This document shows, piece after piece, positions 29,822-38,214 of a stretch of 39,733 bases of DNA (position 1 is the stretch's first letter; every line of letters begins with the position of its first letter). Origin of the DNA: Nautiliaceae bacterium (GTDB lineage: Bacteria > Campylobacterota > Campylobacteria > Campylobacterales > Nautiliaceae); the NCBI GenBank assembly GCA_027062625.1, contig JAMOSZ010000040.1, forward strand, positions 1-39,733, given 5' to 3'. A model generated the notes under the pieces. The model searched no databases and was not told the origin of the DNA. It saw only the letters and a list, made by a program, of their open reading frames with translations. The translations under genes were made by a program, and so were the position numbers.

Positions 29822-31110
29822 TGGACTTACTAACTGCAACAAAAATATGGGAATTTGCGAATGAAGCATATGAAGGGAGTGGAGGATTTTTAACAGGCGA
29901 ATACATAGACAAATACCCCCGTGAAAGCGACGAAAAGTATGAAGAGAGGCAAAAAATAGCCTATTACACAAATATTTTTGCAAGCAAGATAAATAGGTAT
30001 ATAGGTTATCTTTTCAAACAAACGCCTACTCGTAATAGCTCAAACAACTTAATAAGAATAATTTTTGATGATGTGGATAATAGGGGGAATAGTATTGACG
30101 TTTTTATGTCTAACTTTGCAAAACATGCAAAAGTCAGAGGCGTTAATCTATTGCTTGTAGATATGCCTAAAAACATACCCGCAACCCTTGCCGAACAGAT
30201 ACAGGCTCGCTCCCTACCTTACTTTACCGAAATTGTACCTGAGAGGCTTGTAGCTTTTAAACTTGATAATACAGGCAAGTTTGAATATGTAGCTTTTTCT
30301 GATGTTATAGACAACTCCACAATGCAAAAGCAGGATATAAAAGAAGTTATAAGGTATTATGATAAGCAAAGTTGGAAGATACTTGACGCCGAAGACACCA
30401 ATAAGGTAATAGAAAGTGGAGAGCATAACCTCGGAGTTTGCCCTGTGTTAATTTTTTCTGAAACTGGCGAATTCCCAGCAATAGGAGAATTTACGCAAAT
30501 AGCACATCTTGCAAAGAGGCATTACAATCTACAAAGTGAACTTGACGAAATACTAAGGGGACAGACTTTCTCTATCCTTACACTTAATGCTGACACCGCA
30601 AGCGATGTTGAAGTGAAGTTATCTACCGACAACGCAATAATTTACGGCAAAGAATTCAACAAACCCGAATACATCGCCCCGCCTGCCGCACCTGCTGAGA
30701 TTTACCAACAAAAAATTAAAGACATAGAGGCTCAGATTGACAAAATTGCCTTTGATGTATCTACAAACGAAAGTAAAGAAAGCGGCATCGCACTTGATAT
30801 TAAGTTTCAGGGACTCAATGCTTCACTCTCAAATTTTGCTTTAAGACTTGAAGATTTAGAACTGAGAGCGTTTGATGTTGTGTGTAGGTATCTTAATATC
30901 AAAAACGACGTTGATATTTTATATCCTAAAAATTTTAATGTTATTGATATTGAAAAAGAAATCGGGATATTAAGTGAGATGAAACAACTTTTAGACTCTC
31001 CGACATATTTCAAACTAAAAGCCCTTCAAATTATTTCAAACGACCTTAATACTATTGACGTGGATAACTTTGATGAGATTTCACAAGAGATTGAGGATAG
31101 TTTTAAATAG
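29821..31110 (+). CDS. portal protein (DUF4055-like)
   Basis: A 429-residue protein of typical portal length. It has the DUF4055-like features FKQTPTR, an insert with VRGVNLLLVDMPKN, HNLGVCPVLIFSETGEFPAIGEFTQIAHLAKRHYNLQSEL, and the late helical IKDIEAQIDKIAFDVST. The portal forms the DNA channel and anchors terminase and connectors. It is unusual in being coded on the strand opposite to terminase, MuF-like protein and capsid. Confidence 0.75.
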   Translation: MDLLTATKIWEFANEAYEGSGGFLTGEYIDKYPRESDEKYEERQKIAYYTNIFASKINRYIGYLFKQTPTRNSSNNLIRIIFDDVDNRGNSIDVFMSNFAKHAKVRGVNLLLVDMPKNIPATLAEQIQARSLPYFTEIVPERLVAFKLDNTGKFEYVAFSDVIDNSTMQKQDIKEVIRYYDKQSWKILDAEDTNKVIESGEHNLGVCPVLIFSETGEFPAIGEFTQIAHLAKRHYNLQSELDEILRGQTFSILTLNADTASDVEVKLSTDNAIIYGKEFNKPEYIAPPAAPAEIYQQKIKDIEAQIDKIAFDVSTNESKESGIALDIKFQGLNASLSNFALRLEDLELRAFDVVCRYLNIKNDVDILYPKNFNVIDIEKEIGILSEMKQLLDSPTYFKLKALQIISNDLNTIDVDNFDEISQEIEDSFK

Positions 31111-31166
31111 GTCGCCCACTACGGCGGGACGTGACCACTCCAATCCTTCCACAAGGTAGGCGGAGA
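31110..31166. other. GC-rich structured intergenic island
   Basis: Just after the portal stop, 56 bases are strikingly GC-rich in an AT-rich genome. They fold into two small hairpins: one around CGCC...GGCG inside GGTC...GACC (31110-31136), and CCTTCC-ACAA-GGTAGG (about 31145-31160) with CTCC/GGAG flanks. No open frame. No U-tract follows, so it is not a plain terminator. It lies between convergent genes and could be a transcription barrier, packaging site or small RNA. Confidence 0.4.
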
Positions 31167-31210
31167 TTTGTATAGTGAAGTTGATAAGCTCATTTTCATA
31201 GTTTCTTTAC

Positions 31211-32242
31211 CTATACCACAAATCCTTTAAAATCTTTAAACACATCAACATACTTCTTAATCGGATACTTAGGTCTTATGGCGTTAAAAATCTTCTCAAT
31301 ATCTTCTCCTTTTTTAAATCTTATAAGCCTCTCACGGCTCCCAAGTATTTCTCTTTGCTCTTTTTCGCTAAATTTACTCATTGTCTCTTTAACCGCCTTA
31401 TCCCAAGGTTTTTGCTTTCCTCTCACCTTTTTATAATAAGGCGTATAGACGCAGTAGCAATGAGGATGCAGTGGCAGAGTTCTCATTTCCTTTTTTGGAA
31501 TAACTCCACGCCCGTATCCGACATCAAGGTTTGCATAAAAGTCGCAAATGTCCGTTTTTTTGTGTGCGGGGGACATTTCAAACTTAACAAGTTCAACTTC
31601 ATTATCTTCAAGTATACTCTTAGCCCTCACACTCATAAATGCTCTATGTGTTTCAGTTTTTGCAATTCTATTTGCGTAATATCTCATTTTTTCGTGGTAA
31701 GCGGTATTTAAAAGCTTTTGGAGTTCTACATCTGTGAATGCATCCATCTTTCTTATAAGGTCCTTATACGCAATTCTTAAAGGCTTTGTTTTTAGTTTTT
31801 TAATTTGTTTTATTATTTTTTTCTCTTTTTTTTTAAGTGCCTTTAATAAATACTCCGGCAAAACTTTCTTAGCTTTCATTATCTCATCTCTAAAATCGTA
31901 ACCCTCATAAATTTTTAAGGCAATTTTTCTTATTATTTCTTTTGCTTTAATTCCTTCATATAGGATTTTAGTAATCATTTTTGAAATGTCTTTTGCATTC
32001 TTGTAAAGCATCTCAGACAACAATACAGGCGTTACGGCAATTTGTGGATTATCGTTTATAAAATAAAAACTTCCAAGTTCTTTATATAGCTCCTCTTCAA
32101 TCTTTCTTCTCACCTCTTCGTTATATTCTTTGAGATATTTATTTACCATTTCTTCAAGCGTTTTTTTATCCCACGTTGAAGAATTGCGATATTCCTCTAA
32201 AATCTTTTCTAATATTTCTCTTGCCTTCTTACTAAAATCCAT
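31211..32242 (-). CDS. MuF/SPP1 gp7-like head morphogenesis protein
   Basis: A 343-residue protein. The MuF-type core is in the second half: IAKTETHRAFMSVRAKSI, KTDICDFYANLDVGYGRGVIPKKEM and the metal-binding TLPLHPHCYCVYTPYY (H-x-H-C-x-C). The N-terminal half is helical and basic. Such proteins are minor capsid components, carried inside the head with the portal. It overlaps the next upstream gene by 11 bases and converges with the portal gene. Confidence 0.8.
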   Translation of the reverse strand: MDFSKKAREILEKILEEYRNSSTWDKKTLEEMVNKYLKEYNEEVRRKIEEELYKELGSFYFINDNPQIAVTPVLLSEMLYKNAKDISKMITKILYEGIKAKEIIRKIALKIYEGYDFRDEIMKAKKVLPEYLLKALKKKEKKIIKQIKKLKTKPLRIAYKDLIRKMDAFTDVELQKLLNTAYHEKMRYYANRIAKTETHRAFMSVRAKSILEDNEVELVKFEMSPAHKKTDICDFYANLDVGYGRGVIPKKEMRTLPLHPHCYCVYTPYYKKVRGKQKPWDKAVKETMSKFSEKEQREILGSRERLIRFKKGEDIEKIFNAIRPKYPIKKYVDVFKDFKGFVV

Positions 32243-32513
32243 CTGGAAGCTCCTTTTGCTCTGCTGTAATTATCCTAATTCTGCTTTCACTCTTCTCAAA
32301 AAGCTTTGCCAATTCCTTTATGGCTTCACTTCTGCTTCTTCCAATCGCTATCATCTGTTCATAAATATCTCTTATCTCCTGATACTCACTTCTTTTTTTT
32401 CTAAAATAAATCCGCCAACCTCTAAATCTTTTTAAAAACTCTTTAATCTGTTTATCACTTAGCCCGATTTCTTTTAATTCATTTATCACATAAAATTCGT
32501 TTGCCTCTATCAT
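32232..32513 (-). CDS. small helix-turn-helix-like protein between TerL and MuF (93 aa)
   Basis: A 93-residue basic protein. Residues 40-80 (YQEIRDIYEQMIAIGRSRSEAIKELAKLFEKSESRIRIITAEQ) resemble the helix-turn-helix end of Mor/C-type activators or terminase-small-like domains. It overlaps the TerL stop by 4 bases. The usual gene here would be the portal, which has moved to the other strand. Confidence 0.55.
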   Translation of the reverse strand: MIEANEFYVINELKEIGLSDKQIKEFLKRFRGWRIYFRKKRSEYQEIRDIYEQMIAIGRSRSEAIKELAKLFEKSESRIRIITAEQKELPDGF

Positions 32514-33706
32514 ATCAGCCCCAATTTTAAAGATTTTGTTTTGCCTTGTGCTTTTATTAAAGGTGCAAGTGCGTATCTGATTGCATCAATTGTGTGATTA
32601 TATTTATCTTCAACTTGCGGGAGAATGTCACCAGCTGAGTTCGTTTTGTAACTATATAATCTAAATTCTTCAAGCGTATGTTTGCAATTTGGATTTATGA
32701 TTATCTTTTTAAATTTTTTCATAAATTCAATACCGTCTTCAACGCTTCCTTTCCATTTCTCTACGCCCTCAATTCTTAAGTCAAAGTTTCTTCTTAAATA
32801 GCTAATAGTCTCAGGTCTTGCATTGTCAGCTCTAATTAAGTAATCTTTATAATCTGGTATATGCTTTTTAAAAAATTCAGGCATTTCATCAATTTCAATC
32901 CCGACTCCATACGCTTCATCTGAAATATAAAGATAATCATCTACGATATAAACTCTAACAAGCGCTGTTGGGTCAACTGCAAATCCAAAATCAAGCCCTT
33001 GATATATCTCATCGTTAACAGGCAATATTCCACTCTCAAACTTGTCTTTGAATACTTGCTTATCATCATAGATTAAACACTCGCCCTCCCAGATGTGTTT
33101 GTAATAGTTATAATCAATCTTTTTTAAATACTCCATCTCTTCACGTAAAACATCTGGGAAAAATGGATTATCGTAATAGTTTACTTTTACAACAATTGCA
33201 TTTGGCGGTGGTTTTACCACAAATCTTTGATACGTCTCATCCTCTATAAAGTGTGGATTAAAACTTACCCAAATTTCGCTCCCCTCTTTTCTAATTGTAG
33301 GGATAAGTAAATCCCAACTCTCTTTGCTAACACTCTGAGCCTCTTCTACCCAGCATATATCAATACCTTCTGTTGATTTTATCTCTTGGATATTGTGCCT
33401 AAGTCCTTTAAAGATAAATTCACTTCCAACTCTGCTTCTTATCTCATCTCTTGTAACTATAAAATAATCATTTAATCCCATTTCGTTTATCTGGTCTTTT
33501 AAAAGTTTATGAACGCTATCTTTTATTGAGTTTTGAATTTCACGGGTGCATAAGACTCTTATCTTTTTTTGAACTGCAAGCAGTATTAACACTTTCGCAA
33601 TGTTCCAAGATTTACCACTTCCTCTTCCTCCATAAAAAACCTTATACCTCGCTTTCTTTCCTAAAAGCACGTCTAAAAAAATTTTTGGGATTTTTACTTC
33701 AATCAT
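32510..33706 (-). CDS. terminase large subunit (PBSX/Terminase_3 type)
   Basis: A 398-residue protein. The ATPase has Walker A GGRGSGKS (26-33) and Walker B IDICWVEEAQ (115-124). The nuclease half has YQGLDFGFAVDPTALVRVY, a later D (RADNARPE) and the final NHTIDAIRYAL, the acidic residues of the RNaseH-like active site. It packages DNA into the prohead. It overlaps terS by 8 bases. Confidence 0.92.
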   Translation of the reverse strand: MIEVKIPKIFLDVLLGKKARYKVFYGGRGSGKSWNIAKVLILLAVQKKIRVLCTREIQNSIKDSVHKLLKDQINEMGLNDYFIVTRDEIRSRVGSEFIFKGLRHNIQEIKSTEGIDICWVEEAQSVSKESWDLLIPTIRKEGSEIWVSFNPHFIEDETYQRFVVKPPPNAIVVKVNYYDNPFFPDVLREEMEYLKKIDYNYYKHIWEGECLIYDDKQVFKDKFESGILPVNDEIYQGLDFGFAVDPTALVRVYIVDDYLYISDEAYGVGIEIDEMPEFFKKHIPDYKDYLIRADNARPETISYLRRNFDLRIEGVEKWKGSVEDGIEFMKKFKKIIINPNCKHTLEEFRLYSYKTNSAGDILPQVEDKYNHTIDAIRYALAPLIKAQGKTKSLKLGLI

Positions 33707-34052
33707 TTTTCACATCAACTCCAATAACATTAATTACAGGAGCTTGATTTTCGTGTTTAACCTCTAATTTCTCACTCCACCCTCTGTGTTTACCCTTTGT
33801 CTTTAAAAAGAAAATAAGGGAAGTAGTATCCCCATCTTTTATCTTCTTCATAAGCATACTTTCGGCAAAATCAATCAACCCTTCCTGTATGGAGTCTACT
33901 TCTTGTTTAAATTTTTTATCCTTATTAAGCCAATTGTAATAAGTTTGTCTATTGATGCCGACTTGTTTGCAACTTGCACTTATATTTCCGGCTGTTTTTT
34001 CTAAAATTTTTAAAAACATTTTCTTTTTTTCTCTTGTGTATTTTATAGGCAT
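33699..34052 (-). CDS. terminase small subunit
   Basis: A 117-residue protein. Residues 5-45 form a helix-turn-helix (REKKKMFLKILEKTAGNISASCKQVGINRQTYYNWLNKDKKF) of the type used by small terminases to recognise the packaging site. A helical middle (DSIQEGLIDFAESMLMKKIKDGDTTSLIFFLKTKGKHRGW) follows, typical of the family. It overlaps terL. Confidence 0.85.
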   Translation of the reverse strand: MPIKYTREKKKMFLKILEKTAGNISASCKQVGINRQTYYNWLNKDKKFKQEVDSIQEGLIDFAESMLMKKIKDGDTTSLIFFLKTKGKHRGWSEKLEVKHENQAPVINVIGVDVKND

Positions 34053-34109
34053 ATCAATCCTTTTTTATTATTTGTCTATTTTGCCGAGTTAATCATATTA
34101 AACAATCTT

Positions 34110-35441
34110 CTAATTTGCATTCTTATACTCACTCCATTTAACTTTTTTGCCGTTTATTTTTATTTCATCTATGCCTGTGTAATCACACCAACGCTGGATA
34201 ATTACTTGTGCATATTTTTCATCTAATTCCATTAATCTTGATTTTCTTTTTAAAATCTCACAAGCTATAAGCGTACTTCCTGCACCTCCGAATAAATCTA
34301 AAACAATCCAACCAATCTGAGATGAGTTAAATATAAATCTACTAACCAATTCAACAGGTTTCATTGTTGGATGTAATTCGCTTATTGTGGGTCTATCATA
34401 TTCGGCTACACTTGTTTTTAATTCATTTTTTAGTTTTTTAATTTCTTTTATTAATTCATCTTTATTCATTTTTTTATAATCTACATCATCATAAATCGTA
34501 GTAAGTGTAAAATCTCTACAGAAATAATGATTTGCACCCTCTTTCCATCCATACAAAATGGGCTCATGCCGCCAATTATAATCTTGTCTTGATAAAGTCG
34601 CACTTTGTTTTGCCCATATTAATACTTGTGAAAATTTAAATCCTGCATCTACAAATGCTTTTGTAAAATTTACTCTTTCCGTATCTGCGTGTGCTACATA
34701 TATAACTGCCCCATTTCTAACAACTTTCATGTAATTCTTAAATACTTTTAATAAAAAATTATAAAACTTATCACTTTCCATATCATCATTTTTTATAGTT
34801 CCTGCCTTTCCTTTTATTGCTACATTGTACGGCGGGTCAGTAAATACCATATCCGCCTTTTCTCCATTCATCAACCTTTTTACATCTTCCTCATTTGTGC
34901 TATCACCACATAAAAGCCTGTGCTCTCCAAGCTCAATCAAATCTCCTCTTTTAATTACGATGTTTTCCTCATCTATTTCAGGCACATCATTGATTTTTTC
35001 ATTATCACTACTTCCCATTACGTCATCAAAATTATCTAAAATATCATTAAGTTCTTCTTTCTCAAACCCTAAAATATTCATATCAAAAGCGATATTATCA
35101 AGCTCTTCTAAATCAATCTTTAACAATTCCTCATCCCAAGGAGATAACTCTGCGAGTGTATTATCGGCAATCCTGTAAGCTTTCACCTGTGTAGGGGTTA
35201 AGTGCTCAGCCCTTAAAATAGAGACTTCTTTATAACCAAGTCTTTTCAGTGCCTCATATCTTCCATGCCCCGCTATTATTACATTATCTTTATCAACTAT
35301 AATAGGGTTTATAACTCCAAACTCTTTTATGCTTCCCATTATCTTTTCTACCTGCTCAGTAGGATGTCTTTTTTGATTATTCACATAAGGTACTAACTTT
35401 TCAAGTTCTATTGTTTCATATTTTAGCTTTTTATCACTCAT
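34110..35441 (-). CDS. ParB-like domain fused to beta-class DNA methyltransferase
   Basis: A 443-residue protein. Residues 8-95 are a ParB/Srx-like domain (PYVNNQKRHPTEQVEKIMGSIKEFG, GHGRYEALKRLG 58-69). From 160 a DNA methyltransferase begins: DPPYN (202-206) as motif IV, HPTMKPVEL (357-365) and FGGAGST (384-390) as motif I. Motif IV before motif I marks a beta-class N6-adenine or N4-cytosine enzyme. Such fusions are common in phages near terminase genes and protect phage DNA from restriction. It starts 14 bases after csf3 and could be co-transcribed with the CRISPR genes. Confidence 0.9.
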   Translation of the reverse strand: MSDKKLKYETIELEKLVPYVNNQKRHPTEQVEKIMGSIKEFGVINPIIVDKDNVIIAGHGRYEALKRLGYKEVSILRAEHLTPTQVKAYRIADNTLAELSPWDEELLKIDLEELDNIAFDMNILGFEKEELNDILDNFDDVMGSSDNEKINDVPEIDEENIVIKRGDLIELGEHRLLCGDSTNEEDVKRLMNGEKADMVFTDPPYNVAIKGKAGTIKNDDMESDKFYNFLLKVFKNYMKVVRNGAVIYVAHADTERVNFTKAFVDAGFKFSQVLIWAKQSATLSRQDYNWRHEPILYGWKEGANHYFCRDFTLTTIYDDVDYKKMNKDELIKEIKKLKNELKTSVAEYDRPTISELHPTMKPVELVSRFIFNSSQIGWIVLDLFGGAGSTLIACEILKRKSRLMELDEKYAQVIIQRWCDYTGIDEIKINGKKVKWSEYKNAN

Positions 35442-35455
35442 TTGAACTCCTTTTT

Positions 35456-36166
35456 TTAGAACTTTGCAATTTTAAATCTCTTATTGATTGTATCTATATA
35501 ATAAGCAACTTCAAAAGGATTTTTAAAATAAGGTGGAGTTACTGCTCCAATCCCGAGCAGTTGACCGGGTGTAATATTATCAGTAGGTATTCGTCTGATT
35601 ATCTCACAATAATCTACTTTCTCTATCTTTGTGCTTTTAATTTTTCCATGCCCTAACTTCCTAAGTCCCCCTATTCCATCTAAATACCTTAACAACCTTG
35701 CTACCATTTCCCCATTTCCTTTTACACAAAAGGTAAGTTTATCAACTAAGTAGATAGTGTAAGGCATATTATAAGATTTAAAAAATCCTCTTTGAGTATC
35801 AATTACTTTTGTGTCACAATATCTTAAAAATTTATCATCAAACCTCTTTCTCCATTTATCAATCGTTTTTCTATCTCCAAGTTTTAAATGAGACGCATAA
35901 AAAACACGTAGGCTTCTACCACCTACCTCAAAAAACTTACTATAAAGAGGTAAATCAACAAAATCAAACTCATTTTCTTCAACAAACACATAATCATCTT
36001 TTAAAGCTCTCTTAATAGCGCAACTCGCTAAAATACCATCAAAAAACAAAAATCCATCTTTTGCAACCACTCCATTCTCTATCTCAAAAGTAATTTTTAG
36101 ATAATCCTCCTTTTTAAGATTTGCAAACTCTTCATTCTGTCTTAATATTTTTTTTCTTCTTGTCAT
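35456..36166 (-). CDS. csf3: Csf3-like (Cas5-type) protein of a type IV CRISPR effector
   Basis: A 236-residue RAMP-type protein. The early FFDGILA (41-47) matches the LDGILAY-like strand of Csf3/Cas5 proteins. The glycine-rich loop DGIGGLRKLGHGKI (163-176) is the RAMP signature. IPTDNITPGQLLGIGAVTPPYFKN near 193-216 resembles the Csf3 C-terminal motif. In type IV complexes this subunit caps the 5' end of the guide RNA. It starts 9 bases after the cysH-like stop with GGAG, and is the last csf gene of the operon. Family call is by motifs and by the match of all neighbours. Confidence 0.8.
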   Translation of the reverse strand: MTRRKKILRQNEEFANLKKEDYLKITFEIENGVVAKDGFLFFDGILASCAIKRALKDDYVFVEENEFDFVDLPLYSKFFEVGGRSLRVFYASHLKLGDRKTIDKWRKRFDDKFLRYCDTKVIDTQRGFFKSYNMPYTIYLVDKLTFCVKGNGEMVARLLRYLDGIGGLRKLGHGKIKSTKIEKVDYCEIIRRIPTDNITPGQLLGIGAVTPPYFKNPFEVAYYIDTINKRFKIAKF

Positions 36167-36175
36167 TCTTACTCC

Positions 36176-36952
36176 TTAATAATCTAATAATTCTTTATGA
36201 TTTCTTGCTATCCTAAGAAATTCTTGGGGGTAGTGATACCTCAACCAAGCAACCCTCCCCTCACTTGCAAAATTTCTTGGAGTAGCATCGTGATACCTTA
36301 TCTTACGTGGGTCTCCCCATAAATGAGTCCGTCTATAAACATCTATTATCGGAATTTTTCTTGTCAAAAGAAAAGCAAAAACATCATTTGCACTCCATCT
36401 CATTATCGGATTGCAATACCACAACCCTTTTTTATTCTTATCAGCAACTCCAAGCGTTTGGGACCATAAAAATTTTCTTTTTTTGCTTTCTTCTGCTCTA
36501 AGTCCCATAAATACCCCCGAGCTCTGATTTTTTTTATCTCTTATTTCATCAATATATTTTGCTAAATCTTTTAATTGCCAGCTTGAAGCTTCATCAAGCC
36601 TAAAATCTTTTTCAAGGGTATCTCCAAGGTTTCTTAAATCCAACTTAAAGGCATATCTCTCCGCCATCATTTTCAAGTACGGAATATGAAAACTAAAAGC
36701 CCTATCATCACAAATATTAAATAACTCTACCTTATCATTTAACCCCATTTCCCACAAAAGCCCTAATACCGCAGTGCTGTCTTTACCTCCCGAATATGCA
36801 AGGTGCCATTTGGGAAACTTTTTAAAGGCGTCTTCTATTAAAAGTTTCGCCTCTTCTACATTTTCCCAAAATTCTCTTGTCTTAGAATGGAGAATGAAAA
36901 GCCTTTGCCACTTCTCATTCTCTCCATCAAACTTATCAAACCAAAAATCCAT
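36176..36952 (-). CDS. cysH: CysH-like PP-loop protein associated with type IV-B CRISPR
   Basis: A 258-residue protein of the PAPS reductase/DndC adenine-hydrolase fold. The PP-loop AYSGGKDST is at 52-60, GLRAEES at 150-156, and the NPIMRWSANDVFAFL segment at 181-195, all typical of the superfamily. The catalytic-cysteine ECGLH-type motif of true PAPS reductases is absent; only C81 and C180 are present. CysH-like proteins are the known ancillary partner of type IV-B csf operons, with unknown role. The start at 36952 overlaps csf2 by 17 bases in another frame, which implies coupled translation. Confidence 0.88.
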   Translation of the reverse strand: MDFWFDKFDGENEKWQRLFILHSKTREFWENVEEAKLLIEDAFKKFPKWHLAYSGGKDSTAVLGLLWEMGLNDKVELFNICDDRAFSFHIPYLKMMAERYAFKLDLRNLGDTLEKDFRLDEASSWQLKDLAKYIDEIRDKKNQSSGVFMGLRAEESKKRKFLWSQTLGVADKNKKGLWYCNPIMRWSANDVFAFLLTRKIPIIDVYRRTHLWGDPRKIRYHDATPRNFASEGRVAWLRYHYPQEFLRIARNHKELLDY

Positions 36953-37739
36953 TTTCTTTTAAAAATTCAAGAATTTCATCTTTAAGCTCCTCAATATAAT
37001 TTTTATACACTTCATCATCTTTTAAAGAAATATCAAATTCCACTTTCCCAAGTCCAATAGCTCCTTTACCTCCTATCCTTGCTTCTTTAAACATTAACAT
37101 CAGTCCTCTTTTTAAAACACTCTCATCAAGCTCATTTGCAACCGATAATAAACCAACCCTAAAAGTCATCTCCACCCCTGCTTTTAGCACTTCATATCTA
37201 TACAACATCTGATGTTTATCAGTCTCAACCTCATCCTTATAAGGATAATCATCTCTCCTTGTCCCAAATTCCTCAGATACAACCTCAAACAAATCAATAT
37301 CGCTTTTCACGCCTGTGAATTGTTCAGTTTGTTTAACAATAGGCAACATATCCTCAACAATCAAAGTCCCCGGCAATATAGCATTACCTATTGCGCTTCC
37401 TAATAAATGCAACATAGGAATGTTTTTATAAAATTCTCTTCTCGTTGAAATGTTTATCTTACCATCACTTTTTTTAAGTGCTCCTCCTGAGAAAAGCGTA
37501 TAATAAAAATCTGGTGTTAATGATTTATCACTTATTCCAAGTAAATCTAAATAATCTTTTGCAATCACTCTCCTTAAAATCCCTCTAATAGAATTTGCTG
37601 AAACGATAGGGATATTAAGAGTCTCTCCACCTATCAAATACTCTCTTCTTCTTATTGTTTTATCAATTCCTGCAACCTCATCGCTTCCTGTGTGAATAGG
37701 ACTTAATAATTTCGCCTTCGTATCTACAATGTATCTCAT
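36936..37739 (-). CDS. csf2: Csf2-like (Cas7-type) backbone protein of a type IV CRISPR effector
   Basis: A 267-residue RAMP protein. It begins LLSPIHTGSDE (11-21), has RRREYLIGG, then IPIVSANSIRGILRR (43-57), the Cas7-like N-S-x-R-G signature of Csf2, and late GGKGAIGLGKVEF, a glycine-rich loop. Csf2 subunits polymerise along the guide RNA to make the filament backbone. It starts one base after cas11, with GGAGCG upstream. Length is a little below that of many plasmid Csf2 proteins. Confidence 0.88.
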   Translation of the reverse strand: MRYIVDTKAKLLSPIHTGSDEVAGIDKTIRRREYLIGGETLNIPIVSANSIRGILRRVIAKDYLDLLGISDKSLTPDFYYTLFSGGALKKSDGKINISTRREFYKNIPMLHLLGSAIGNAILPGTLIVEDMLPIVKQTEQFTGVKSDIDLFEVVSEEFGTRRDDYPYKDEVETDKHQMLYRYEVLKAGVEMTFRVGLLSVANELDESVLKRGLMLMFKEARIGGKGAIGLGKVEFDISLKDDEVYKNYIEELKDEILEFLKENGFLV

Positions 37740-37740
37740 T

Positions 37741-38091
37741 TTACGCTCCTTGTCTTATTAATTTTGCTTTAATTAAAAGATATTCAAGTTCTTCTCTTAG
37801 CATTTTCAAAGCCCTTTTATCATCAATATTGCTAAAATCAAACACGCCTTCTTTGTCTTTAAGATAAATATCACTCATCTTTATCCCCAACTTTCTAATA
37901 AGTTTTGAGGTGAAAGTTTTTAAATCTTTTGTATTTAAGCAAGCTTTTACCCTGCTTTGAAACTCACTCTCAAATCCTATTCTATTATGGTCTTTTGGTG
38001 CAGCTGAATATAAAATATTCAAAATCGCCACCAACCTATCCTCTAAGTTCGCCAAATCTAAAACTTTTTGCTCCTCAAATAAATTTTCCAT
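37741..38091 (-). CDS. cas11: Cas11-like small subunit of the type IV effector
   Basis: A 116-residue, all-helical protein (ANLEDRLVAILNILYSAAPKDHNRIGFESEFQSRVKACL). It lies between csf1 and csf2 exactly where type IV-B operons encode the small subunit. Cas11 proteins line the filament belly. There is no sequence signature strong enough alone; the call comes from size, helicity and gene order. GGAGC precedes the ATG, 12 bases after the csf1 stop. Confidence 0.7.
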   Translation of the reverse strand: MENLFEEQKVLDLANLEDRLVAILNILYSAAPKDHNRIGFESEFQSRVKACLNTKDLKTFTSKLIRKLGIKMSDIYLKDKEGVFDFSNIDDKRALKMLREELEYLLIKAKLIRQGA

Positions 38092-38097
38092 ATAAGC

Positions 38098-38214
38098 TCC
38101 TTTTTATTTTGGTCTAACTGCATATACAAGCATATTATACTCTAATGTATTTTTAACTTTTTCAAGTCTTTTTTTGATTGTGAAAAACTCTTCTATCCCA
38201 AATTCTATAACCTT
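38098..38214. repeat. 117-bp internal copy of the terminal repeat (end of csf1)
   Basis: Identical to 11-127 and 39617-39733. It covers the last 36 codons of csf1, the stop and the AAAGGA motif before cas11. The identity ends abruptly on both sides, with no similarity beyond. Confidence 0.95.

Noticed and set aside
36176-36952. CysH-like gene as part of a Dnd phosphorothioation system
   Set aside because: No DndA, DndD or DndE-like genes are nearby, and its place between csf2 and csf3 matches type IV-B operons better.
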